Below, one piece after another: positions 21,019-29,154 of a stretch of 64,000 nt of DNA. Source of the stretch: an uncultured Chlorobiaceae bacterium (lineage in GTDB: Bacteria; Bacteroidota; Chlorobiia; Chlorobiales; Chlorobiaceae); contig CAJEXI010000002.1 of the NCBI GenBank assembly GCA_903994455.1, positions 81,767 through 145,766 on the forward strand, written 5' to 3'. The first letter of the stretch is position 1, and every line of letters starts with the position of its first letter. Made by a program: the position numbers and the translations under genes. The notes under the pieces are model-generated. The model ran no database searches. It was given only the letters and a program-made list of their open reading frames with translations, and was not told the DNA's origin.

Positions 21019-21156
21019 TCACGACCGAACAACTCCGTCAGCAATTGGAATGACCGCGATAACCGTTGCAACCGCCGAAAGTTCAAGGCCTGTAAGCGAA
21101 CTGCCCGACGTTATCTCTTCAATGCGCATTGGTCGTTTTTTGTGATATTCGGTCAT
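21019..21156 (-). pseudogene. N-terminal scrap of a SNF2/DUF3883-type helicase, copy 1
   Basis: A 45-codon piece starting [14 protein letters not shown] and continuing LSAVATVIAVIPIADG before a stop. The same start recurs at 26,812, and the same SAVATVIAVIPIADG segment recurs at 31,333-31,573, where it continues into YQTPDGTLKERLLGRADD. Those segments match the N-terminus of SNF2 helicases that carry DUF3883. Three differently deleted copies show the gene was once present and then broken. Confidence 0.6.
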
Positions 21157-21274
21157 TCTACGGAGCCCCTTTATTTACCGAATATTCATATCAAATAAAA
21201 GGAGTGCAGGAGGTTACAAGAGAAAAATCATGCAGTGGTTGCGGAATATTTGTGTCAGCGCATGAGCGTCAGCG

Positions 21275-21450
21275 GAGCAGGAATAATCCAACTTTCCGGC
21301 ATATTCTGCGGTTTTAAGCCGACAAAGGCAAAACCGGCCCCAAGATTCAACCAGATATTTTTCGTGATGCCTCCAAAGGGAATACCTGCAAGCAGGATTG
21401 TGTCAGGTAATTTAGCCACAGCCTGTGGCTAAATTGAGGTTCTCACAGCA
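21275..21450 (-). pseudogene. Internally deleted remnant of yhcG (DUF1016 nuclease)
   Basis: Three short blocks match, in order, separate parts of the intact yhcG at 38,308-39,360 (around 38,570, 38,690-38,740 and 39,015-39,085) with the sequence between them deleted. It contains a perfect 13-bp inverted repeat with a single central base (21,409-21,435) at the position where the intact gene has a different but equally perfect palindrome. Confidence 0.55.
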
Positions 21451-21550
21451 AGCGATGGAGAATTCAACCCTGAGAGATTCAACAGCGAGCTGACCAACAC
21501 CCATCAAAGCACAACCGCGAAGTAACCAGGCTTACTCGGGCGAGCGAGTG

Positions 21551-22192
21551 TTAAACGCCATTGTATTCTTTTTTTGCATCATTTTCTCGTAGCCAGTCCG
21601 AAGCAAAAACTGAAAAATCGTTAAACGTAACTTCATCGATATCTAATCGGGCATTTCGGCAAATCTCAGGGAAATCATTACAAAACGATTGGTATCGCCG
21701 AGTAATATCGCGACCACCCGGTATTCTTCGACGTTCCGATGCGTCACTCAACCATGCCCGAATTAACCCAATAGCTATTAGCGGTTCGCCATCGTGTGAT
21801 CGAATATCTTGTCCTGCAACATCTTATATAAATTGCTGATAGCGATATTGTTCCCGATCTAAAATCAAGCAGTTTTTGCGCCGTTGATCAGGCCCACCAT
21901 ATCGCTTGGCACCTAAAAAAACACCAAGTTCTAACGGCATGTTAAAGCGCGGTAAATTATTATGAGCATCTAATTCTGTGCGTGAAATGTCGTGCACACC
22001 AAATTTACACTTGGCAATAATTCTCTGGATTTTATCGAAACGAACATTTCCACTATTGTTTTCCTCAAGTGCGCAACGAGGAATAAACCCGCAATCATAA
22101 ATAGCAAAAACAATTGCATTACGTATCGATTCGAACGCATCGTCGAACGGGCAATTTATAAACACAGAAGAGTTGTACGAGGACGTTGCCAT
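21551..22192 (-). pseudogene. Conserved protein with N-terminal VFINCPFDD motif, broken by one in-frame stop
   Basis: Reading from ATG at 22,192, the protein begins MATSSYNSSVFINCPFDD and contains FGVHDISRTELD and LPRFNMPLELGVFLGAKR, a Rossmann/TIR-like layout of a family I know only as conserved hypothetical. After YRYQQFI an in-frame TAA (about 21,828) interrupts it; the same frame resumes at once with DVAGQDIRSHDGEP and runs to a normal C-terminus at 21,551, so the full gene would be 213 codons. One base change would restore it. It overlaps the K/A-rich gene upstream almost end to start, so the two form a pair. Function unknown. Confidence 0.65.
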
Positions 22193-22193
22193 C

Positions 22194-22427
22194 TCACGTC
22201 CTGCCAATATCCATGTTACGACTTACAATGGCTTTTTTCACGGCACTTTTTGCGGCAGCACGAGAAACGGAACCTTTTTTTGGTGCCACATGGACTTTCC
22301 TTGTTGCAACTGAACGTTTGGAGAGTGTTTGTGCGGCAGCCAACTTCTCCTTAGCACTGGATGACGTGGCAAGAGTTTTACCGGCCTTACTTGTAGCAAC
22401 TGTCGTCAGAACTTTAGCTCCAGCCAT
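22194..22427 (-). CDS. Small Ala/Lys/Ser-rich basic protein, copy 1
   Basis: 77 residues, strongly basic, rich in A, K, S, T and V (KAGKTLATSS, SRAAAKSAVKKAI), like histone H1 tails. It lies 1-2 bases upstream of the VFINCPFDD gene and is probably its partner. The sequence is low in complexity, so homology is hard to judge; a second copy at 37,337-37,570 keeps the frame with about ten substitutions, which argues that it is a real gene. Function unknown; DNA binding is a guess from composition. Confidence 0.6.
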   Translation of the reverse strand: MAGAKVLTTVATSKAGKTLATSSSAKEKLAAAQTLSKRSVATRKVHVAPKKGSVSRAAAKSAVKKAIVSRNMDIGRT

Positions 22428-22925
22428 ATACGCTCCTTACATCAATGTTTCACTGAGCATAACACTCATTAAATGGATCCATCTTAACGGCAGATTTTTG
22501 CATCATAATACATATAAACACGCCAATCAAAAGATAGTTAATATACCACTAATGAAATACATAGAGGCGAATTACAATCTTATTTTAACCCATTCTTTGT
22601 GATTTTATATAGATCAGAGAAATACACTTATTACCCTCCATCATAAGTGGTTGCCTTGTCAGAGTAACGGCACTTTGCAGTATAACACACAATTTCAGCT
22701 CATCAAAATACATCTACAAAAACAAATTCACTTCTGAACATCCACCATGCGCTATCCCCTTCCTTCAGCAAGGTCTGCTAAACATAAGAGAGCGCTTTTT
22801 TGCTCTCCCCTATTTGGAAATGAGAACAATGTTTTCTCCTCATGGTAATTGGCCAACAAGCTGTTGGCTTATTATATCTGTTTTATAATAAAAGAGATAC
22901 CACTGTTTGACATATTTGATATTGC
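22428..22925. repeat. Noncoding part of a ~720-bp segmental duplication (partner 37,571-38,065)
   Basis: Together with the K/A-rich gene, bases 22,195-22,925 match 37,340-38,065 almost base for base. The stretch holds no gene. It contains a copy of the dispersed ~60-base repeat (22,674-22,720), a short stem (GAGAGC...GCTCTC near 22,789-22,806) and a yhcG scrap with the stem GCCAACA-AGC-TGTTGGC (22,852-22,868). Copy 1 then runs into an hsdM tail; copy 2 runs into a yhcG pseudogene. Confidence 0.7.
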
Positions 22926-22930
22926 GTTAT

Positions 22931-23315
22931 TCACTCATACCCCAACTCCGTCAAATACCCTGCCAGCTCAATACTCGCAGCATCCCGTTCTTTCAGAATG
23001 CTGTGCAATGGCTGGTGATATTTCTCCCAGAGGTTTTCGAGGCTTGAGCGGAGCGCCCGGCTGTATTGGGCAAGGTACTCTTCAACCGTTGCGTAAAGCG
23101 TTCGTTCCCATCGGGCAAGAATGAGTTGCCTGGCTTCAGCGCTGTCAATCTTGTTGCGGACCTCTACAACCAGTTTCTTTTTGCGCTCTTTAATCTCTTT
23201 GATGATCTTCTTGCAGGCTTTCAGCTCCGCCTCCTGTTCGGCATGACGGGCCATGCGCTTTTCCTGTTCGGCAATACGATCACTCAATGACTCTGGGGTT
23301 ATGATTGCTGACGTG
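22931..23315 (-). pseudogene. hsdM C-terminal tail, copy A
   Basis: Encodes the charged coiled coil of an extended HsdM (DRIAEQEKRMARHAEQEAEL, then KKIIKEIKERKKKL), followed by the recurrent ending [18 protein letters not shown] and the final GYLTELGYE. It is cut from the methyltransferase core to its right by a 112-bp inverted-repeat element. Its TGA overlaps an ATG, as if a second gene once followed, but the sequence beyond belongs to the segmental duplication. Confidence 0.65.
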
Positions 23316-23427
23316 ACCACCCCGTCAGGCTTCGCCTGCCACCCCTCCGAGGGAGGGGAATTTGCTCTCGCAGCTCATCTTCTTGATTCCCCTCCTCCGG
23401 AGGGGTGCCCCGAAGGAGTGGGGTGGT
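23316..23427. mobile_element. 112-bp MITE-like inverted-repeat element, copy 1
   Basis: Begins ACCACCCC and ends GGGGTGGT, a perfect 8-bp terminal inverted repeat, with further internal dyads (CCCTCCGAGGGAGGGG, CCCCTCCTCCGGAGGGG). An almost identical copy at 34,340-34,451 has the same flanks, so both come from one insertion later duplicated. It interrupts an hsdM copy. No target-site duplication is evident. Confidence 0.6.
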
Positions 23428-24803
23428 GATTGCATTTGTAAAATTCTGTGCAACGGCTGATGATATTTCTCCCTGAGGTTTTCGAGGCTTGAGCGGAGAT
23501 ACCGTCTGTTCCGATAGACATAAGATATCTTCTCGATATCTTCGGAACAAAGGGTGTTCTGAACCTTGCTTTCTTTGTATTCGTGGTCGGCATTGATAAA
23601 GAGTACCTCCTTGCGGGTTGCGGCACCGGCTCGGTTGATAATGAGAATGGAGGCGGGAATGCCTGTACCGTAAAAAAGGGCCGGTGGCAGCCAGATAACC
23701 GCTTCAAGATAGCCGCGCCTGATCATCCACTCCCGCATTTTACGCTCTTCACCACCACGGAAAAGAACCCCGTGCGGCATAATCACCGCCATGCGCCCGG
23801 TGGATTTGAGCGTACTGATGATATGTTGGACAAACATGAAATCCGCTTTGCCCTTGGTCGGCATCCAGAATTGGTAGCGGTCTTTGAATTTCATGCTGTC
23901 GGTGGAATAGTTCTGCGAAAAGGGCGGATTGGCAATGACAATGTCAAACCGTTTCAGCTCCGCCCCCTCCCTGTGCTTGGGCTCATTGAGCGTGTCGCCA
24001 TTTTCAATCTGAGCATCCAGAATGTCATGAAAAAGCATGTTCAGTTTGCACAAGCCCCAGGTGGTTCCATTCTTTTCCTGACCGTAGAGAGTCAGTTTTC
24101 TGGCGCTGCCATACTTGCTTTCGACGTAGTTGAACGATTCAATCAGCATACCACCCGAGCCAACAGTGGGGTCGCAGATCTCGGCATCCTGCGCCGGGTC
24201 GAGAATGGTTACCAGCAGCTTGACAACGGTGCGAGGGGTATAGAATTCGCCCCCCTTTTTCCCTGCGCTGTCGGCAAAGTATTTGATCAGGTATTCATAG
24301 GCTGAACCAAGCAGATCGGGAAATTCGAGGTTGTCATCGGTGAGCACCACCTCATCGAAATGGGAGATGAGTTCAACCATGTCGGCATCGGTAATCCGCT
24401 TGTTGTTTTTGCCGAAGGTTTTATTGAAGTCGATCGGTTTCAGAACGCCTTCAAGGCTGCCAAGATTCTTCTCTTCCTGCTCGGCAAAGGCTTTCATCAG
24501 CTCAGAGCCTACCTCCTGCTTTTGATGCTTGATTTTTTCCCAGCAGGCACGTTGCGGCACAAAGAACTTGTAGGCATCTTCACGCTCCAGACCCTCTTCC
24601 AGCTCCTTGCCTGCAACACCACGTCTTTCAAGCTGCCCTTTCCGCATCAGGCGTTCAAGGGCAAACTGGTCGTTGACTCGTTTCAGAAAGAGCATGGCAA
24701 TAACATACTCCTTGAACTCCGAAGCATCCATGTTCCCGCGCAACGATTCGCACGCCTCTTCAAGGAAGTTTTCTAACCACGACAGTGAAAGTTTATGAGC
24801 CAT
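23428..24803 (-). CDS. hsdM: Type I restriction methylase HsdM, core intact, C-terminus truncated
   Basis: From ATG at 24,803 the protein has the HsdM N-terminal helical domain ([17 protein letters not shown], then [11 protein letters not shown]), motif [11 protein letters not shown] and the catalytic IANPPFSQN, so the adenine methyltransferase core looks complete. After YVYRNRRY it jumps directly to the tail segment [17 protein letters not shown] and then reads into the 112-bp element, ending at 23,325 with unrelated residues. The coiled-coil extension present in the related copy at 27,732 is missing here. No hsdS or hsdR is in the window, so a working type I system cannot be formed from these genes alone. 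Confidence 0.8.
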
Positions 24804-24878
24804 TGAGTTTTTTGTTTTTTTAGGCTGACGTGGGAGGGCTTACAACACGTTCGCCTCTACGTTGAGTGCTTTCATGGA

Positions 24879-25025
24879 TTACTTGTAGCTCAAATCATTT
24901 GCTCTACCTGCCGCGACCGCTCTGTTATCTGCCAACTTCTGAAAATCCGTGTAACCATTCCTCTCTGCATCCAGCGGAAGCGCAACCTCGATAAGCTTGC
25001 GTGGTGATTTTATGGGATAGGTCAT
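24879..25025 (-). pseudogene. Start of a DUF1156-type gene fused to a ParA-like tail, copy a
   Basis: 48 codons. The start, MTYPIKSPRKLIEVALPLDA, is the typical opening of DUF1156 DNA methylases. It then switches to NGYTDFQKLADN, which matches the C-terminus of the two ParA genes here (NCYTDFQNLAAK). Its ATG overlaps the TGA of the DUF4062 gene. The same fusion recurs at 28,981, 41,180 and 47,050, so it predates the duplications. Confidence 0.55.
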
Positions 25026-26575
25026 AACGATCTCTTTTTTCCTTCTCGTGCAATTGCTAACCATGCACGACCTGCGTCAGTAAGTCGATATTTCTGCAAT
25101 CTGCTTGTTGGTATCTCTGGAATTGTCAGCTCAATATAACCCGCTTTCATAGCGGGATGAATGTAGTTTTTTCTAAATGTCGGACGATGTTTAATCTCCA
25201 GGGCTTCACGCAGTTGTCCGGCAGAGAGATTGTGATCTTCCAATACCTCCGTAAGCCGAAACATCGGGAGATGTACCTGAATTTCCGGCTGGGTCGCTGA
25301 CTGGGTCGCCGACCGGGTCGTTGACTGGGTCGCACCTCGCTCTTCTGTCGATCCACTTTGAACCGACCTCCATAACGTTTGTACAAATGAACCGGCATCC
25401 TGTCGAAAGTCCGGCGATCTGAGCCCACTCTCGGCGCAAAGTTCAATCATGTCGAGAATGCCTGAACCTGCCCGTTCAACGATTCGGGTCAAAAAAAGAG
25501 ATTCAGCAATAAGCGGGTTATGCGGTATCGAAGCATGAGGGCGCCGCAGGGAGTCGATAGTCAAGGATGGCGGCAAACATCCCGGATTCCACACTTCAAG
25601 CCGGTCAGAAAAGAGCATAACCTGAACAGAGGCATTGGAACTGTAGTCGCGGTGCGCAATGCCGTTGACAATTGCTTCAGCAACGGCATCACGGGGAATT
25701 TCGTAGGTGACCGGCGCCTCATTGCTTAAAGCACGGGTACCTACAGCTCTGTTGAGCTTGCCCATCACGAAGTCTATGGCGGAATCGACCAGTTGAAAGA
25801 GGTCGCCTTTATAAACCTGATAAGAGGGAATCGGTTTCCTTACCTGGGTTCCGTGAAAATGGAGACACTTGACTTCGGATGAAAGCAGAAACCGCTGCGG
25901 TTGAACTCCAAAGAGTAGTATCGCCGCGTTACTCGGTCGATCATTGTCAAGTAGGTTGAGATGAACTAGTGCGCTACGCATCGGTGTTCCCCGGCCATGT
26001 GTATAACCGCGTTCATGCACTGCCCGATCAAGAAATGTTGCCACCTTCTCTTCTGAAATATCGGTGAGTGCAGCTCCCCGGCAGGCTGAAGCATCGAAAG
26101 GGCCTGTGGTAATCGCTCCCCATCGTCCAAGATATTCTACCAGACTGGCGTAAACGCCTGCAATCAATTCAGGAATAGTTGCAAACCGACGCCTGATGAG
26201 CTGGTCGCCTGCTTTGCGAATCAGCGCCTGCATTTTCGGATGGCGTCCAGATGCGGTCTCGCTTTTTACAAAGATGATTCGGGGTTTTGGAGCCTTGGTA
26301 GCGCGATCAAATTCCTCTTCTGTGGGCGAGATGCCTTCCAGCCCTTCGGAACCATAACTATCGCCGAAAAGGCCGATATAGAGATCACAACGATCCACCT
26401 CTTCAAGATAGACATTATCAGGTCGGCGGTCTGAGGCCGGTATATCTTCAAAAAGGAAAACGTCAAAAAACTGCCGCAGAAGGGCATCGTTCAGAATAAA
26501 CGTTTTCAGAGCCTGACGCTCTTCAGCCAGCTCTTTTTGGACGCTCGAAAAAAAGATACGGTATCGTGTACTCAT
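25022..26575 (-). CDS. DUF4062 / GHKL-type ATP-binding protein with C-terminal winged helix, copy 1 (intact)
   Basis: 517 residues. Residues 1-130 form a DUF4062 domain (RYRIFFSSVQKELAEER, later DLYIGLFGDSYGSEG). The middle has the ATP-binding fold found in RecG-like/Schlafen-group proteins (EIPRDAVAEAIVNGIAHRDY, LEVWNPGCLPP, AGSGILDMIELC). A linker of 12-bp tandem repeats encoding ATQS units precedes a winged helix (LSAGQLREALEIKHRPTF to LQKYRLTDAGRAWL). Such proteins occur in defence islands and are often proposed to be transcription regulators or effectors; the role here is not shown. A copy at 41,269-42,657 is nearly identical but truncated. Confidence 0.78.
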   Translation of the reverse strand: MSTRYRIFFSSVQKELAEERQALKTFILNDALLRQFFDVFLFEDIPASDRRPDNVYLEEVDRCDLYIGLFGDSYGSEGLEGISPTEEEFDRATKAPKPRIIFVKSETASGRHPKMQALIRKAGDQLIRRRFATIPELIAGVYASLVEYLGRWGAITTGPFDASACRGAALTDISEEKVATFLDRAVHERGYTHGRGTPMRSALVHLNLLDNDRPSNAAILLFGVQPQRFLLSSEVKCLHFHGTQVRKPIPSYQVYKGDLFQLVDSAIDFVMGKLNRAVGTRALSNEAPVTYEIPRDAVAEAIVNGIAHRDYSSNASVQVMLFSDRLEVWNPGCLPPSLTIDSLRRPHASIPHNPLIAESLFLTRIVERAGSGILDMIELCAESGLRSPDFRQDAGSFVQTLWRSVQSGSTEERGATQSTTRSATQSATQPEIQVHLPMFRLTEVLEDHNLSAGQLREALEIKHRPTFRKNYIHPAMKAGYIELTIPEIPTSRLQKYRLTDAGRAWLAIAREGKKRSL

Positions 26576-26632
26576 TGATTACTCTCCTGCAAGAGCGAGA
26601 AGATCCTGGATATTGTAATTGATCGATGAGAC

Positions 26633-26812
26633 TCACCAACCCGGTTCGGCATTAAAGGGGTTCCCGCTTGGGTTGGCAGCTTCAAGCTCTCTGGTAAAAA
26701 CGCGAAATTCGAGCCCGAACTTTTCGAACAGCTCCTCACGCCACTGCTCAACCAGACTGCCGGGAGCAACAATCACAATGCGCATTGGTCGCTTTTTGTG
26801 ATATTCGGTCAT
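26633..26812 (-). pseudogene. SNF2/DUF3883-type helicase scrap, copy 2
   Basis: 59 codons: [12 protein letters not shown] joins directly to [20 protein letters not shown], the motif Ia region of SNF2 helicases, and runs on to [13 protein letters not shown] before a stop. Hundreds of residues, including the P-loop, are deleted between the two parts. It lies immediately upstream of the DUF4062 gene. Confidence 0.62.
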
Positions 26813-26875
26813 TCTATGGAGACCCTATTTGCTCACTATTTTAATTCCCTAAATTGTATCTCTTGTTTTGGGTAA

Positions 26876-27220
26876 TCAATGAGCAATACTAAACCGACTC
26901 AAAATATCATTACCAACAAACCCATTGATACCTAATTCAGCATGAATATCTCCAAATTCAATCTCGATATTGTTTAACTCTTTACCACCGATGATAACTT
27001 TCCCAACATTTTGAGAAACTACTTCCTGAGTTCCTCCTCCTATCCCAAATAATCGTTTGACTATCGCTGATTTGCCGTAATTGAAGTTGACCAGATCAAT
27101 ATCAATTGCAGTCGCTGCCGAACCTGTATCGACAATGCAGTTGTCTATTACTACGCTGTTTCCCTCATAAATCAGTTAAAAAGTGCTCCATATCAATCCA
27201 TGCTTCGATTCAAAATTCAC
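26876..27220 (-). pseudogene. Retropepsin-like aspartic protease domain, one in-frame stop
   Basis: Reading from GTG at 27,220, the frame gives NFESKHGLIWSTF, an in-frame TAA (27,176-27,178), then LIYEGNSVVIDN, CIVDTGSAATAIDID and NGFVGNDILSRFSI, ending at 26,876. The DTGSA triad and the later GNDIL match the active site and C-terminal strand of small retropepsin-like proteases. The GTG overlaps the stop of the 84-residue gene upstream (GTGA), so they form a two-gene unit. Apart from the stop, the 114-codon frame is undamaged, so the loss is recent or the stop is read through. Confidence 0.6.
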
Positions 27221-27471
27221 CTCATAATTCCTTTATAGGGAATATTTTGGACAATAAATTCTTCCGGCGTTGAAGGAAGAGAATATAAAACCTCCCTGCC
27301 CTTATGTTTGTATTCTTGGTAAACTTGTCTTATCTCTTTTCCATTATCACTGATTTTCAGAACCGTTCCTTCCAGAATTTTCGACTGGGTCTCTGACATT
27401 TTCTCTTCCACTATCTCTCCCAGTAATACAAACTTACTTGGGTATTGTTTTCGTATTTCTGACCATTGCAT
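27217..27471 (-). CDS. Conserved small protein paired with the retropepsin-like gene
   Basis: 84 residues, starting MQWSEIRKQYPSKFVLLGEI. It resembles a family of short proteins found just upstream of retropepsin-like genes, with a QVYQEYKHKGREVLYSL middle and an EEFIVQNIPY end. The last four bases overlap the start of the next gene. No catalytic motif is visible; an antitoxin-like or substrate role is possible but unsupported. Confidence 0.6.
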   Translation of the reverse strand: MQWSEIRKQYPSKFVLLGEIVEEKMSETQSKILEGTVLKISDNGKEIRQVYQEYKHKGREVLYSLPSTPEEFIVQNIPYKGIMR

Positions 27472-27615
27472 TTGCTGTCCTCCTCAGTCATGTTATTCGT
27501 ATCGTATGCCCTACCTAATTCATTATATTGCAATCTGTTGCCACACATCATAAAGTAATGATGGTACTTGACCACCAAACACACTCTCTCGGGACATACC
27601 TTGGACAAAACCTTC

Positions 27616-27680
27616 TTTTGCAGTATAACAAACAAGTTCAGCCCATCAAAACACATTTACCCGAAAAAGACGTCAACCGC
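27616..27680. repeat. Dispersed ~60-base repeat, copy 2 of 6
   Basis: Begins TTTTGCAGTATAACAAACAA, continues through TCAGCCCATCAAAACACAT and ends in ACGTCAACCGC. Related copies lie at 22,674-22,720, 37,816-37,860, 45,119-45,182, 46,991-47,046 and 49,621-49,684, always next to rearranged segments. No coding frame is shared. Confidence 0.65.
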
Positions 27681-27731
27681 TTTGCACCCCATGTGGTCAA
27701 CGGAACTGCTCCACCACCCACAACAAATTCC

Positions 27732-28904
27732 TCACTCATACCCCAACTCCATCAAATACCCTGCCAGCTCAACACTCGCAGCATCCCGTTCTTTCAAAAT
27801 ACTGTGCAACGGCTGATGATATTTCTCCCAGAGATTTTCGAGGCTTGAGCGGAGCGACCGGCTATTGGGCAAGGTACTCTTCAACCGTTGCGTAAAGCGT
27901 TCGTTCCCACCGCGCAAGAATGAGTTGCCTCGCTTCAGCGTTGTCAATCTTGTTGCGAGCCTCTTCAACCAGCTTCTCTTTGTGCTCTTTAATCTCTTTG
28001 ATGATCTTCTTGCAGGCTTTCAGCTCCGCCTCCCGTTCTGCATGACGGGCAATGCGCTTTTCCTGTTCGGCAATGCGATCACTCAATGCCTCTGCTTGTG
28101 GTGTCAACGCGGTAATCTCATTTTCAATCGACTGAAAAGATTCTCCTGTATGTTTCAGCGCTTTGACCTGCTGCCGTTTGTTTTTTATGGCCCGCTCAAT
28201 CTCTTTCAGCTCCCCGCCCAAACTCTTGATCTGCGCCTTGACTTCAGCAAGCTCGGCCTTGGGGTAGACCTCGTAATCCTCTTCGCTCCACGCGCCCTCC
28301 TCCAGTTCATTCACCTCCTTGAACAACGCATCCAGCTCATCACGCCGCGCTTCATTATCGTTCATCTCCTTGGGCACGTCGGGGAACTGGCTTTGCAGAA
28401 TCTCTTCATCGGGAATAAGGTCGGCATTGATAAAGAGCACCTCCTTGCGGGTAGCGGCTCCGGCTCGGTTGATAATGAGAATGGAGGCGGGAATGCCGGT
28501 ACCATAAAAAAGGGCTGGCGGCAGACCAATAACCGCTTCAAGGTAGCCGCACCTGATCATCCACTCCCGCATTTTACGCTCTTCACCACCACGGAAAAGA
28601 ACACCATGCGGCATAATCACCGCCATGCGCCCGGTGGATTTGAGCGTACTGATGATATGTTGGACAAACATGAAATCCGCTTTGCCCTTGGTCGGCATCC
28701 AGAATTGATAGCGGTCTTTGAACTTCATGCTGTCGGTGGAATAGTTCTGCGAAAAGGGCGGATTGGCAATGACAATGTCAAACCGTTTCAGCTCCGCCTC
28801 CTCCCATACTCCTTGAACTCCGAAGCATCCATGTTCCCGCGCAGCGATTCGCAGGCCTCTTCAAGGAAGTTTTCTAACCACGACAGTGAAAGTTTATGAG
28901 CCAT
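27732..28904 (-). pseudogene. hsdM: hsdM copy B: internal deletion plus frameshift
   Basis: The start ([20 protein letters not shown]) is kept, but after about 34 codons a deletion with a frameshift joins it to the [15 protein letters not shown] region. From 28,728 down it is the most complete copy of the C-terminal half: methyltransferase motifs, then an acidic-basic extension (SQFPDVPKEMNDNEARRDEL) and a long coiled coil. A 2-base deletion near 27,862 relative to the other copies shifts the frame just before the tail [14 protein letters not shown]. This copy shows what the ancestral HsdM looked like. Confidence 0.7.
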
Positions 28905-28980
28905 TGGGGGTTTTGTTTTTTTAGGCTGATATGGGAAGGGCTTATAACACGTTTGCCTCTCCGTTGAGTGCTTTCATGGA

Positions 28981-29115
28981 TTACTTGTCGCTCAAATCAG
29001 TTGCTCTACCTGCCGCGACCGCTCTGTTATCTGCCAACTTCTGCAAATCCGTGTAACCACTCCTCACTGCATCCAATGACAGTGCAACCTCGATCAGCTT
29101 GCGAGGTGATAGTAT
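28981..29115 (-). pseudogene. DUF1156-start/ParA-tail scrap, copy b
   Basis: Without an ATG, the frame reads SPRKLIEVALSLDA, then SGYTDLQKLADNRAVAAG and a stop, matching the scrap at 24,879. It sits between hsdM copy B and the first ParA gene. Confidence 0.5.
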
Positions 29116-29154
29116 GGGACTTGGTGCCGACTTTCGCGGTGACTTGTGATCGTC

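Noticed and set aside
23428..24803. A working type I restriction-modification system
   Set aside because: No hsdS specificity gene and no hsdR helicase-nuclease were found in the window, and the HsdM C-terminus is altered.
27865..28899. 344-codon plus-strand open frame over hsdM copy B
   Set aside because: Similar antisense frames appear over every hsdM copy (23,583; 32,728; 40,829), as expected from codon bias of the real minus-strand gene.
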